From assembly GCF_002737755.1 (NCBI RefSeq), contig NZ_PEGH01000004.1, positions 360,685 to 424,684 on the forward strand: 64,000 bases of DNA, given 5' to 3'. The stretch is from Caulobacter sp. BP25 (GTDB lineage Bacteria; Pseudomonadota; Alphaproteobacteria; Caulobacterales; Caulobacteraceae). Below, one piece after another: positions 56,263-64,000 of the stretch (the first letter of the stretch is position 1; each line of letters starts with the position of its first letter). Both the position numbers and the translations under genes were made by a program. The notes beneath the pieces are model-generated. The model worked only from the letters and a program-made list of their open reading frames with translations. It made no database searches and was not told the origin of the DNA.

Positions 56263-56577
56263 TCAGTCGAAGATGTCGAACAGGTCGAAGCGTTTCTTTT
56301 TCTTATAGCCATAGGCTCCGCCGCGATGATCGTCATCGTGACGCCTATGGTCTGGCCGATGGTCTGGCCGATGGTCGTGATGGTGGTCGGGTCGGCTGTA
56401 GGGCTTGGGCTGACCGTAAACGGCCTGGGTCTCTTCCCGCTCCAAGGCCATCAGCTTCTCAAGCTCGCCGCGATCCAGCCACACACCCCGGCAGCGCGGG
56501 CACATGTCGAACTCGACGCCAGCGCGCTGGACGCCCTGCATCGAGGCGTCGCAATTGGGGCACATCAGAAGCGGCAT
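56263..56577 (-). CDS. TFIIB-type zinc-ribbon protein with His/Asp-rich linker
   Basis: 104 residues from ATG 56577 behind a GGAGG box. The N-terminal ribbon has Cys pairs [10 protein letters not shown] and [18 protein letters not shown], the zf-TFIIB pattern. A His/Asp/Arg repeat ([20 protein letters not shown]) follows, which could bind metal, then a basic stretch [13 protein letters not shown]. It ends 12 bases before htpX, so the two are likely co-transcribed. Function unknown; a metal or protein-quality role with HtpX is a guess. Confidence 0.85.
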   Translation of the reverse strand: MPLLMCPNCDASMQGVQRAGVEFDMCPRCRGVWLDRGELEKLMALEREETQAVYGQPKPYSRPDHHHDHRPDHRPDHRRHDDDHRGGAYGYKKKKRFDLFDIFD

Positions 56578-56601
56578 ATAAAACCTCCGGTCCAAAGTTG
56601 G

Positions 56602-56683
56602 ATCGGGTGTTCTCGGCCCGAGGCGGCGCCTTTTGGGGAGGGGGGCTTAGGCGGCCGGACCCAGGACATCGAGAACACCCGAT
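56602..56683. repeat. 14-bp inverted repeat with 54-base spacer
   Basis: ATCGGGTGTTCTCG (56602-56615) and CGAGAACACCCGAT (56670-56683) are exact inverses upstream of the zinc-ribbon gene. Could be an RNA hairpin leader or the remains of a small mobile repeat. Confidence 0.6.
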
Positions 56684-56784
56684 GCGGTCCGACATCACAA
56701 GCGCTTGCATCGCTCGTCAGAGGGGCCCGGTCCCGCTGTTACTGAGCTATGCAGCCGCTCGATGAGGTTCAAGGGGTAGACCAC

Positions 56785-56812
56785 AAAAAAGGCCCCGGAT
56801 CGCTCCGGGGCC
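56785..56812 (-). terminator. Terminator of rpsD
   Basis: GGCCCCGG (56791-56798) pairs with CCGGGGCC (56805-56812); on the minus strand it is followed by TTTTTT (56785-56790). A TTTT on the plus side could also make it work both ways. Confidence 0.88.
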
Positions 56813-56841
56813 TTTTCCGTATCTCTGTTCGGATCCGACGC

Positions 56842-57459
56842 TTACGAAGCGTAGAATTCGACGACCAGGTTCGGTTCCATCTTCACCGGATACGGAACTT
56901 CCGACAGTTCCGGAGCGCGGACGAAGGTGGCCGACAGGCCCTTGGCGTCGACCGAGACGTACTCGGCGAAGTCACGCTCGTTCGAGGCGACGGCTTCGAG
57001 CACCAGAGCCATGTTGCGCGACTTTTCGCGGACCGCGATCACGTCGCCCGGCTTGCAGCGGTACGACGGGATGTTTACGCGCTTGCCGTTCACGGTCACG
57101 TGGCCGTGGTTCACGAACTGGCGGGCGGCGAACACGGTCGGCACGAACTTGGCGCGATAGACGATGGCGTCCAGGCGCGACTCGAGCAGGGCGATCAGGT
57201 TCTCCGAGGTGTTGCCCTTGCGGCGGGCGGCTTCCTCGTAGGTGCGCGAGAATTGCTTCTCGGTCAGGTTACCGTAGTAGCCCTTCAGCTTTTGCTTGGC
57301 GCGCAGCTGCAGGCCGAAGTCCGAAACCTTCTGCTTGCGGCGTTGGCCGTGCTGGCCGGGGCCGTACGAGCGCGAGTTGACCGGGGACTTGGGACGGCCC
57401 CACAGGTTTTCACCCATGCGGCGGTCGATTTTGTACTTGGCGCTATGGCGCTTCGACAT
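56842..57459 (-). CDS. rpsD: 30S ribosomal protein S4
   Basis: 205 residues. [21 protein letters not shown] at the start, the central [33 protein letters not shown] segment with the S4 RNA-binding domain, and NLVVEFYAS at the end. It nucleates assembly of the small ribosomal subunit on 16S rRNA. As in other alphaproteobacteria, it is encoded alone rather than in the alpha operon, with its own terminator. Confidence 0.98.
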   Translation of the reverse strand: MSKRHSAKYKIDRRMGENLWGRPKSPVNSRSYGPGQHGQRRKQKVSDFGLQLRAKQKLKGYYGNLTEKQFSRTYEEAARRKGNTSENLIALLESRLDAIVYRAKFVPTVFAARQFVNHGHVTVNGKRVNIPSYRCKPGDVIAVREKSRNMALVLEAVASNERDFAEYVSVDAKGLSATFVRAPELSEVPYPVKMEPNLVVEFYAS

Positions 57460-57634
57460 AGTCAGTCTTTCTAACGATCCGGGCCGGCTCCCCTTAAAAA
57501 GAGGTGCGATTGCAACGGCGGCTTCGGGTCAATCCGTCATAAGATCATCGCGCCGCGCGGCGAGCCGGCGGCGTGAAGGCGCGGTTTATGAGCGAAGGCG
57601 GGCGGGGAGTCAATGTGTCCCCGCCCCTTCCCGT

Positions 57635-58015
57635 TCAGGGCCGCGCCAGCGGGTTACGCACGCGGATCTGGACGCCGCGTTCGACGCCAAACGTCTCCAG
57701 CGGATAGCGCAGCTCGACACCCTCGGCGATCAGCGCGCGGCACATGTCCGGCCGTTTGCGGGTGAAGGTGAAGGCGGTGAGGCCGTCGCGGCGCTGACTT
57801 TCGACCGCGAAGTCGTCGGACCGGGTGCAGCCGTTGGACGCGACGCGGATCACCAGATCGTCCCGATCCACCCGGACAGCCTGCAGCGGCTCTAGACCCT
57901 CGGACGCGCTCCGGGGCGCCGAGACGTCGTGACGTACCTCGTCGGCGTCGATGATCACACACGCCGAGGTGCTCAGGCCCAGGACGATCACGGCGGCGAG
58001 CGATGCGAATTTCAT
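57635..58015 (-). CDS. Small exported (lipo)protein, paralogue of 54867-55238
   Basis: 126 residues. Signal MKFASLAAVIVLGLSTSAC with a lipobox-like STSA before Cys. The mature protein has LVIRVASNGCTRSDD, later RKRPDMCRAL and GVERGVQIRVRNPL, aligning with the lipoprotein at 54867 by eye. GGAGGGG precedes ATG 58015. Family function unknown. Confidence 0.75.
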   Translation of the reverse strand: MKFASLAAVIVLGLSTSACVIIDADEVRHDVSAPRSASEGLEPLQAVRVDRDDLVIRVASNGCTRSDDFAVESQRRDGLTAFTFTRKRPDMCRALIAEGVELRYPLETFGVERGVQIRVRNPLARP

Positions 58016-58089
58016 GGTGCTTCCCCTCCAGTCAGCTTGACCGTGAGAAGAGCGCCCGCCGCCTGAACCCAGGATGAATTACGAAAGAG

Positions 58090-58356
58090 TCACAACCGGG
58101 CGGCGTGTCGGATTCGCACGATATGCACGACGCCATCACCGACGTAGTAGCGGATCACATAGGGCGGAACGACGACCAACTCTCGGAGCGTCGCTGTCAC
58201 GAGGCGGCCGCGCTTGGGATGCTCCACCAAGCTGTCAGCGGCGGCCTTGAGACGGAGCGCCATCCGCTGGGCGGCGAGCGGGCTGAACTGGCCAATGTAG
58301 TCGCGGATGGCCGTCAGATCAGCCAGCGCGCGCCAAGTCCAGACTACTTCCGCCAC
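58090..58356 (-). CDS. ParE/RelE-type toxin
   Basis: An 88-residue toxin-fold protein: VVWTWRALADLTAIRDYIGQ, HPKRGRLVTATLRELVVVPPYVIRY and HIVRIRHAARL at the C terminus. This order is typical of ParE toxins, which poison DNA gyrase; RelE-type RNases share the fold. Its start overlaps the antitoxin end by 13 bases, the usual coupled arrangement. Confidence 0.88.
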   Translation of the reverse strand: MAEVVWTWRALADLTAIRDYIGQFSPLAAQRMALRLKAAADSLVEHPKRGRLVTATLRELVVVPPYVIRYYVGDGVVHIVRIRHAARL

Positions 58357-58523
58357 GTCGAGGGAGCAGGCTTTTCTTCGGGCGTCCCCCAGGTGTCGAG
58401 CCAGGCCGAGACCTCTTCGTGGGGCACAACGCGGCCGGCGGCGACGTCAGCCATGCCTTCGGCGTCGGCGGCCTCTTCGGCTTCCGCGTCTATCTCAAAG
58501 ATGGACGGCTCGGGGAGCATGAG
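58344..58523 (-). CDS. Antitoxin of the ParE-type pair
   Basis: A 59-residue acidic protein (MLPEPSIFEIDAEAEEAADA) ending VPHEEVSAWLDTWGTPEEK, the toxin-binding tail common to antitoxins of this type. The DNA-binding N-terminal part is short. ATG 58523 is a choice between several candidates (a frame to 58544 exists). Lies just before and overlaps the toxin gene. Confidence 0.75.
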   Translation of the reverse strand, partial: LMLPEPSIFEIDAEAEEAADAEGMADVAAGRVVPHEEVSAWLDTWGTPEEKPAPSTWRK

Positions 58524-58567
58524 AGGAGCATAGCATATCGCCATACCCTCTCAATGGCGCCCTGGGG

Positions 58568-59401
58568 TCACAGCCTTTGAGCGTGGAAAGCCACGTGATC
58601 GCCGATGAAGGTCGAGATGAAGAAGTAGCTGTGGTCGTAGCCCTCCTGGCGGCGGACCGTGACCTTGCGGCCAACCTTGGCGGCGGCGGCTTCGATCAGC
58701 TGCGGCTTCAGCTGACTTTCCAGGAAATTGTCGGCGAGGCCCTGGTCGATCAGGATGTCGTCGAAGCTTGCCCCCTTGCCGTCCTCGATCAGGGCGCAGG
58801 CGTCGTAGGGGCGCCAGGCGGCGCGATCGGGACCCAGATAGGCGCTCAGCGCCTTGTCGCCCCAGGGGCAGTTCAGCGGCGAGACGATGGGCGAAAAAGC
58901 GCTGACCGACTTGAAGAGCTCAGGATGCTTGAAAGCGATGGTCAGCGCCCCGTGGCCGCCCATCGAATGGCCGAAGACTCCCTTGCGCGCGCCGTCCAGC
59001 GGGAAGGCGCCCTCAACCGCCGCCAGCAGGTCGCCGGTGACGTAGGAATGCATCATGAAGTGCGGCGCCCACGGGGCCTGGGTGGCGTCGACATAGAAGC
59101 CCGCCCCCTGCCCCAGGTCATAGGCCGGATCGTCGGCGACGCCTTCCCCGCGCGGCGAGGTGTCCGGCGCGATGATCGCGATCCCGTGCTTGGCCGCGTG
59201 TTCGTAGACCCCCGACTTCACCGTGAAATTGTCCTCGGTGCAGGTCAGGCCCGACAGCCAGACGAGGTACGGGAACGGCCCCTCGCCGTCCGGCGTCCAC
59301 ACCGTGAATTTCATGGGCGTGCCGGTGCTGGTGCTGTCGTGGCGGCAGTAGCGCAGCGTTCCGCCGTGGACGCGGTGGGTGGAGAGGGTCTCGACGGTCA
59401 T
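58568..59401 (-). CDS. fghA: S-formylglutathione hydrolase
   Basis: Hydrolyses S-formylglutathione to formate and glutathione, the second step of formaldehyde detoxification. A 277-residue esterase-D-type enzyme: WLSGLTCTEDNFTVKSG, DTSPRGEGVADDPAYDLGQGAGFY, the nucleophile Ser in FGHSMGGHGAL and catalytic His in GYDHSYFFI. ATG 59401 follows CAGGAG. It lies downstream of the adhC gene, with an intergenic repeat between. Confidence 0.95.
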   Translation of the reverse strand: MTVETLSTHRVHGGTLRYCRHDSTSTGTPMKFTVWTPDGEGPFPYLVWLSGLTCTEDNFTVKSGVYEHAAKHGIAIIAPDTSPRGEGVADDPAYDLGQGAGFYVDATQAPWAPHFMMHSYVTGDLLAAVEGAFPLDGARKGVFGHSMGGHGALTIAFKHPELFKSVSAFSPIVSPLNCPWGDKALSAYLGPDRAAWRPYDACALIEDGKGASFDDILIDQGLADNFLESQLKPQLIEAAAAKVGRKVTVRRQEGYDHSYFFISTFIGDHVAFHAQRL

Positions 59402-59418
59402 GATCACTCCTGTCACTC

Positions 59419-59519
59419 GCCCCCTCCGCGCTTCGCGCTCCTCCCCCACAGGGGGAAGAAGGGTCTCCTTCCGCCCGCCTTTGGGGGCGGACGACCGCGA
59501 AGCGGTCAGGTGGGGGGAG
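59419..59519. repeat. Intergenic G/C-tract repeat, family A copy 2
   Basis: Near-identical in layout to 33193-33299: GCCCCCTCCGCG start, GCCTTTGGGGGCGGACGACCGC middle and GTCAGGTGGGGGG end, between fghA and adhC. Confidence 0.75.
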
Positions 59520-59531
59520 TATCGCCTCTAA

Positions 59532-60641
59532 CTAGAACGTCACCACGGTCCGGATGCTTTCACCCGCGTGCATCAGATCGAACGCCTTGTTGATCTCGTC
59601 CAGCGGCAGGACGTGGGTGATCATCGGGTCGATCTGGATCTTCCCGTCCATGTACCAGTCGACGATCTTGGGCGTGTCGGTGCGGCCGCGCGCGCCGCCG
59701 AAGGCCGTGCCTTTCCAGACGCGGCCGGTGACCAGCTGGAACGGACGGGTCGAGATTTCCTTGCCCGCCTCGGCCACGCCGATGATGATGCTCTCGCCCC
59801 AGCCGCGGTGGCAGGCCTCCAGCGCCGTGCGCATGACGCCGGTGTTGCCGGTGGCGTCGAAGGTGTAGTCGGCGCCGCCGTCGGTCAGGGCCACCAGGTG
59901 CGCGACGAGATCGCCCTGCACGTCGTTCGGATTGACGAAGTGGGTCATGCCGAACTTGCGGCCCCATTCCTCGCGGGCCGGGTTGAGATCGACCCCGACG
60001 ATCATGTTGGCGCCCACCATCTTCAGCCCCTGGAGGACGTTCAGGCCGATGCCGCCCAGGCCAAAGACGATGCAGTTGGCGCCCGGCTCGACCTTGGCGG
60101 TGTTGGTCACCGCGCCAACCCCCGTCGTGACCCCGCACCCGCAATAACACGCGGTCTTGAACGGCGCATCGCGGCGGATCTTGGCCACCGCGATCTCGGG
60201 CAGCACCGTGTAGTTCGAGAAAGTCGAGCAGCCCATGTAGTGATAAATCGGCTGGCCCTTGTAGGAAAAGCGGCTGGTGCCGTCCGGCATCAGACCCTTG
60301 CCCTGGGTCGCGCGGATCGCCGTGCACAGGTTGGTCTTGCCACTGAGGCAGCTTTTGCACTGGCGACATTCAGGCGTGTAGAGCGGGATCACGTGATCGC
60401 CGACGGCCACGCTCGTCACGCCCGCCCCGACCTCGACCACCACGCCCGCGCCTTCATGGCCCAGGATCGAGGGGAAGATGCCCTCGCTGTCGAAACCGTC
60501 CAGCGTATAGGCGTCGGTGTGGCAGACGCCGGTGGCCTTGATCTCGACCATCACCTCGCCGGCCTTGGGCCCTTCCAGGTCGACCTCGACGATCTCCAGC
60601 GGTTTCTTGGCTTCGAAAGCGACGGCGGCGCGGGTCTTCAT
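59532..60641 (-). CDS. frmA: S-(hydroxymethyl)glutathione dehydrogenase / class III alcohol dehydrogenase
   Basis: Oxidises S-hydroxymethylglutathione (formaldehyde plus glutathione) with NAD+; also reduces S-nitrosoglutathione. 369 residues: [20 protein letters not shown], catalytic-zinc ligands in GVCHTDAYT and [12 protein letters not shown], structural-zinc Cys cluster [19 protein letters not shown] loop [16 protein letters not shown] 60641 follows AGGAGACC. Divergent to a LysR gene with a candidate operator between them, which suggests formaldehyde-responsive control. Confidence 0.96.
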   Translation of the reverse strand: MKTRAAVAFEAKKPLEIVEVDLEGPKAGEVMVEIKATGVCHTDAYTLDGFDSEGIFPSILGHEGAGVVVEVGAGVTSVAVGDHVIPLYTPECRQCKSCLSGKTNLCTAIRATQGKGLMPDGTSRFSYKGQPIYHYMGCSTFSNYTVLPEIAVAKIRRDAPFKTACYCGCGVTTGVGAVTNTAKVEPGANCIVFGLGGIGLNVLQGLKMVGANMIVGVDLNPAREEWGRKFGMTHFVNPNDVQGDLVAHLVALTDGGADYTFDATGNTGVMRTALEACHRGWGESIIIGVAEAGKEISTRPFQLVTGRVWKGTAFGGARGRTDTPKIVDWYMDGKIQIDPMITHVLPLDEINKAFDLMHAGESIRTVVTF

Positions 60642-60717
60642 CGGCAGGTCTCCTGAGATCTTCAGCGTCCTTGGTACGCCCGCGCGGGTCCGGCGATAAT
60701 CCCGCCGCGCGCAAAAC

Positions 60718-60739
60718 ATTGTTGCACACCAGGGACAAT
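60718..60739. promoter_or_regulatory. Candidate LysR-binding site
   Basis: ATTGT (60718-60722) and ACAAT (60735-60739) are inverted arms with 12 bases between, close to the T-N11-A pattern of LysR boxes, in the 115-base gap between frmA and the lysR gene. Confidence 0.5.
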
Positions 60740-60756
60740 TCCCCCACCACCGCGCC

Positions 60757-61629
60757 ATGAGCCGCTGGGATGGCATCGACGAGTTTGTAGCGACGGCCGA
60801 GGCCGAGAGCTTCTCGCGCGCCGCCGCGCGCCTTGGCCTGTCGACCTCGGGCGTCAGCCGGGCTGTGGCGGGCCTTGAGGAAAGGCTGCAGACCCGCCTG
60901 CTCTACCGTACGACCCGCCGGGTCAGCCTGACCGACGCCGGGCGCGCCTTCCTGGCCCGCTGCCGTCAGCTCATCCAGGATCGCGACGAGGCCTTGGCCG
61001 CTGTCGGCGAGGAGGATGGCGAACCCCGCGGCTTGCTGCGCATGACCTGCTCGGCGGCCTATGGCGAGCGCTTCGTGGCGCCGGCGGTCAATACCTTCGC
61101 CTTGGCCCATCCGCGTCTGTCGATCGAGATCGACCTGGACGACGCGGTCCGCGACATCGTCAGCGAGGGCTTCGACCTGGCGATCCGCTTTGGCCGGCTG
61201 ACCGACAGCCGCCTGATCGCCAAGCGGCTGGCCTCGCGCACCCGCCGCCTCTGCGCATCCCCAGACTATCTGGCGCGGGCCGGCGCGCCCGAACGGATCG
61301 TCGATCTGGAGGCGCATGCCTGCGTGCTCGGCGCCAGCGACACCTGGCCCTTCCGGGATGGCGAGCGTGAGATCGCCTTCCAGCCGAATGGCCGCTGGCG
61401 CTGCAACAGCGGTCAGGCCGTGCTGGACGCGGCCCTGAGCGGTCTTGGCGTCTGCCAACTGCCCAACTTCTACGTGGACGCAGCGATCGCGCAGGGAAGG
61501 CTCGTTCCGTTGCTGGAGGACCACCGCCCGGGCGACGAAGGGATCTGGGCGGTCTATCCGCATCTTCGTCTGCTGCCCGCCAAGGTGCGCCTGCTGGTCG
61601 AGCACCTGGAGCGCGCCCTGGCTGGCTAG
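60757..61629 (+). CDS. LysR-family transcriptional regulator
   Basis: 290 residues. The winged HTH is at the N terminus ([52 protein letters not shown]), and the periplasmic-binding-protein-like effector domain covers residues 90-285. It resembles the group with Arg-rich RTTR contacts that activates detoxification genes. Its stop overlaps the convergent DUF1254 gene stop by four bases. The divergent frmA gene is the likely target. Confidence 0.92.
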   Translation: MSRWDGIDEFVATAEAESFSRAAARLGLSTSGVSRAVAGLEERLQTRLLYRTTRRVSLTDAGRAFLARCRQLIQDRDEALAAVGEEDGEPRGLLRMTCSAAYGERFVAPAVNTFALAHPRLSIEIDLDDAVRDIVSEGFDLAIRFGRLTDSRLIAKRLASRTRRLCASPDYLARAGAPERIVDLEAHACVLGASDTWPFRDGEREIAFQPNGRWRCNSGQAVLDAALSGLGVCQLPNFYVDAAIAQGRLVPLLEDHRPGDEGIWAVYPHLRLLPAKVRLLVEHLERALAG

Positions 61630-62909
61630 ATCTTGATCACCGGCGGCAGGCGGAAGCGGCCGCCCAGCAGCTCAGCCCTGGGCAGATAAGCGCGCAGGTA
61701 CATCGCGAAGGGCCCTGTCTTGGGCGCCGGCAGCCAGTTGGCCGAGCGCTCGCCGCCGGGATCGGTCCGGCCGATCCAGATGTCCAGCGCGCCGTCGGCG
61801 TTGCGCTTCAGACCTCGCGTGCGGTCACCGATCGTGTAGCGGCCCAGCCGATTGTCGGTGAAGAAGAACTGGCCATCGCTGGTGGCCTCGTACATCGACA
61901 GCGACCAGAAGCCGTCCAGCGGCAGGCGCGCGGGCAAGCTCAGCCGGTAGAGGCCATCGCCGGTGAAGATCCCCGCCCCGTCGTCCCCGGCCGCCTTCAT
62001 GTACATGGCCTCTGCCACCGGCAGCGCGCCCAGGCCCTGCAGGGCGACGATGGCGCGGTAGATATAGTCCTGGCCATAGTCGCCCAGATTGGGCCGCGGA
62101 TAGGCCCAGCCGCCGGTGAAGGTCTGCCGCCCCTTGGCGAACATGGTGATCAGCCGCGCCTCATCGACGCCGTCGGCCGCGCTGGCGGCATCGAAGGGTC
62201 CTGCGCCCAGGAAGGCGGCCGTGCGGCGCAAGATCCGCAGGTCGGTCGGCGGCGCCGGATCGCTGGCCAGCAGCGCGCGGGCGGCGGCGAAATAGGCCTC
62301 GGGCGCGGCGTCTCGCGTCGCATGGGCGGGGCCGGGCGAGGCGACAGCACCCTTCAAGACAAAGCCGTCCTGCGCCTTGTGCGCGGCGGCAAGGTCCTCG
62401 CCGCCGTCGGTCAGCACCCGCAGCAGCAGCCAGGCATGGGGCGTGGCGATGCGGGTTGGGTTGGGTCCCGTCGCGGCTTGTCCCGGCCCGACCAGGGTGA
62501 AGGTCCCGCCCTCGCCGCCGACCGTGCGCGTTCCCAACACCGCGTTGTTGTTGGTGAACATGTCCATCACGGCCGCCGAGTAATAGCGCTCGCCCATCGG
62601 CGGGATGGTCAGGGTCGTCGGCCCCTTCGTCAGGTCCAGGAAGGCCCAGGAATAGAGGGTGTCGTTATTGGGCGTGGTCACGCGGCGAGACGTGTGATCC
62701 GCCAGGGTCCGCGTGTGGTCCAACTTGTTGATCGCCGCGCCGGGCGCTTTCAGCATCCGCGCGCGGGTGGTCGCCATCTCGATCAGCGGAAGGGCGTAGA
62801 GATAGGCGTCGCGCGCCGCCGTCGCGTCCGCCGGCGTGGCGGCGCGGACTTGAAGGCCTGGCGCAAGGCCCAGCGCGCCGGCCAAGGCCAGCAGCTCCCG
62901 ACGGTTCAC
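61626..62909 (-). CDS. Exported DUF1254/DUF1214 protein
   Basis: A 427-residue exported protein. Start GTG at 62909 behind GGGGAGA; signal LLALAGALGLAPGLQVRA. DUF1254 mark: AYLYALPLIEMATTRARM near the N terminus; DUF1214 mark: FWSLSMYEATSDGQFF and the final ANWLPAPKTGPFAMYLRAYLP. The family function is not known; it is often found near transport or lipid genes. Carries the same leader motif as the two MFS transporters, so the three may answer to one regulator. Confidence 0.88.
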   Translation of the reverse strand: MNRRELLALAGALGLAPGLQVRAATPADATAARDAYLYALPLIEMATTRARMLKAPGAAINKLDHTRTLADHTSRRVTTPNNDTLYSWAFLDLTKGPTTLTIPPMGERYYSAAVMDMFTNNNAVLGTRTVGGEGGTFTLVGPGQAATGPNPTRIATPHAWLLLRVLTDGGEDLAAAHKAQDGFVLKGAVASPGPAHATRDAAPEAYFAAARALLASDPAPPTDLRILRRTAAFLGAGPFDAASAADGVDEARLITMFAKGRQTFTGGWAYPRPNLGDYGQDYIYRAIVALQGLGALPVAEAMYMKAAGDDGAGIFTGDGLYRLSLPARLPLDGFWSLSMYEATSDGQFFFTDNRLGRYTIGDRTRGLKRNADGALDIWIGRTDPGGERSANWLPAPKTGPFAMYLRAYLPRAELLGGRFRLPPVIKI

Positions 62910-62921
62910 GGCGCTCTCCCC

Positions 62922-62931
62922 AACACTTGTT
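62922..62931 (-). promoter_or_regulatory. Shared leader/operator motif, copy 3
   Basis: On the minus strand CCAAACAAGTGTTGGGGAGA with the inverted core AACA-AG-TGTT, just before the ribosome binding site of the DUF1254 gene, in the same position as in the MFS genes at 34047 and 35503. Confidence 0.5.
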
Positions 62932-63008
62932 TGGATGGAGTGAACGCGGGAAAGACGAGCGGCGCAAGGCCGCCCGTCTACCGCTTCCGGAGAGCCGCCG
63001 GGATGGGA

Positions 63009-63425
63009 CTAGGCTGCGTGGGCGTAGCGCGCGGCGTGAACCGCAGCTTCCAGCGTGATGATGGTGGCGTCGACCCGCTCATGCGGATCCGAACCGACGA
63101 CCTTCTTGGCGAGGCCGGTCGGCAGCGCTTCGCGAAGATGGCCCAGCGCGCGCGGCGGCGCGATCAGGACGATCTGATCGAAGTGATGCTTGCCAGCCAG
63201 GACTTCCAACCGCTTGGCGAGGCCCGTCAGGAACACTTTTTCAGCCCGGTCCCGAGCGTCGCCCGAGTGGGTGATGTGGCTGGGGGCGGCGTGATCGTGA
63301 TGTTCCTTCACGTCGGCCAGCCATTCGGGGCGGTCGTGCAGCGGACCGTCGATGCGCGCTTGCTCAAGCAGGCGGGCGCGGCGGCCGTCGGCCACGACGA
63401 CGAGGGTGATGGCGTCCGGGTTCAT
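63009..63425 (-). CDS. Host-attachment family protein (PF10116-type)
   Basis: 138 residues: LVVVADGRRARLLEQ at the start, RAEKVFLTGLAKRLEVLAGKHHFDQIVLIAPPRALGHLREAL in the middle. This is the family named after the Agrobacterium protein needed for attachment to plant cells; the fold resembles release-factor eRF1 domains, and the exact role is uncertain. AAGGAG precedes ATG 63425. No signal peptide. Confidence 0.85.
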   Translation of the reverse strand: MNPDAITLVVVADGRRARLLEQARIDGPLHDRPEWLADVKEHHDHAAPSHITHSGDARDRAEKVFLTGLAKRLEVLAGKHHFDQIVLIAPPRALGHLREALPTGLAKKVVGSDPHERVDATIITLEAAVHAARYAHAA

Positions 63426-63517
63426 GGAGAGGCTCCTTCTTAACCACTAAACGCAGCCTGCGCCTCTCCGATCCGGCGGCGGATGATCCAGGTCAAATCT
63501 ACCGCCCAATCCCGTCC

Positions 63518-64000
63518 TTAAGGAGTCGGCTTCGTGGCCGCCTTTTCCGCCAGCTTGGCCAGAACCCGGCCACGCCCCTTGCTGAGCGCGGTGATCACAC
63601 CCCGGAAGGTGCGGACCTCCTGGTCGGTGAGGCGCGCGCGCGCCAGCGGGACCCGCAGGTTGCGCACCATCGACGGCTTCTTCTCGGGCGGATGGTAGAA
63701 GCCGGCCTTGTCGAGCTCAGTTTCGAGATGCTCGTAGAGGCCCAGCAGCGTCGCCTGGTCGGCGGGCTCCTCGACGTTCAGCTCGAACTTCTTCCAGGGC
63801 CGGTCGTCCTGGGTCATCTTCCATTCGTAGGCGTTGATAGACACGGCCTGAGCCAGGTTCAGCGACCGAAAGCGCTCGTCGATCGGATCGAGACGATGGC
63901 CTGGCAAAGGGCGATGTCGTGGGTCTCCAGCCCCGCGCGCTCGCCGCCGAACAGCAGGCCGACCTTGCGGTCCAGCGCGACTTCCTCGGCTAGATGCGCG
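63518..64000 (-). pseudogene. trmJ: tRNA (Cm32/Um32) methyltransferase TrmJ, frameshifted and cut by window edge
   Basis: On the minus strand the edge reads VGLLFGGERAGLETHDIALC and then QAIVSI, the SpoU/TrmH SAM-knot motif. The next residues PIDERFRSLNLAQAVSINAYEW continue in another frame. The DNA reads ATCCGATCGACG where ATCCCGATCGACG would keep one frame, so one base is missing at 63885-63886. The C-terminal region (residues after LNVEEPADQATLLGLYEHLE) is the TrmJ-type tail and ends AATKPTP. TrmJ methylates the ribose at position 32 of tRNA. N terminus is off the right edge. Confidence 0.8.

Overview
The window is high-GC DNA from a Caulobacter-like alphaproteobacterium. The evidence is a small-subunit PurS/PurQ/PurL purine set, a DUF1476 ATPase-inhibitor gene beside purC, a BolA/GrxD pair, and the short G+C-rich intergenic repeats. 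Assignment to Caulobacterales is inferred from gene content. No rRNA operon or complete tRNA was seen.

Region 1 (1-11622) is an integrated accessory element. It carries an SF2 helicase cut by the left edge, an excisionase-like HTH protein, a tyrosine integrase, several small unknown genes, a D5/P4-type primase-helicase with a one-base frameshift, a possible replication partner, a lipoprotein, and an XRE regulator next to a PD-(D/E)XK nuclease of the PDDEXK_4 type. It ends in the 3' half of a tRNA-Lys(CTT)-like gene, which fits an attachment site; the intact tRNA should lie left of the window.

Region 2 (11.7-25.2 kb) starts with an acyl-CoA dehydrogenase/MaoC-like pair. It then holds the most unusual locus: a 6.8-kb gene made almost only of an eight-residue Thr/Ser/Gln-rich repeat (about 284 units), followed on the same strand by an O-GlcNAc-transferase-like enzyme (TPR + GT41) and a three-part FkbM methyltransferase/glycosyltransferase. 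I read this as a giant repeat protein with its own modification enzymes. The repeat gene contains a 1485-bp macro-repeat in about three nearly identical copies and a one-base frameshift.

Region 3 (25.5-37 kb) holds carbohydrate and transport genes: a Tat-exported GH3 beta-glucosidase, a dicarboxylate symporter, a FucP-type sugar transporter with a LacI-type operator, a FAD oxidoreductase, a candidate structured RNA, a GST and two tandem MFS transporters that share a leader motif.

Region 4 (37-51 kb) carries purB, purC, purS, purQ and purL, with other genes between them. Among these is a TetR - P450 - rubredoxin - DUF3291 block lying between purS and purQ.

Region 5 (50.8-64 kb) is ordinary chromosome: a hybrid histidine kinase, an M28 peptidase, bolA, grxD, a thioesterase, htpX, rpsD, a ParE-type toxin-antitoxin pair, the glutathione-dependent formaldehyde genes (fghA, adhC/frmA) with a divergent LysR gene, a DUF1254 protein, a host-attachment-family protein and a frameshifted trmJ cut by the right edge.

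Three otherwise well-conserved reading frames (about 6204, 19653 and 63885) are each broken by one base in a short G or C run. This points to residual homopolymer errors unless resequencing shows the breaks are real.
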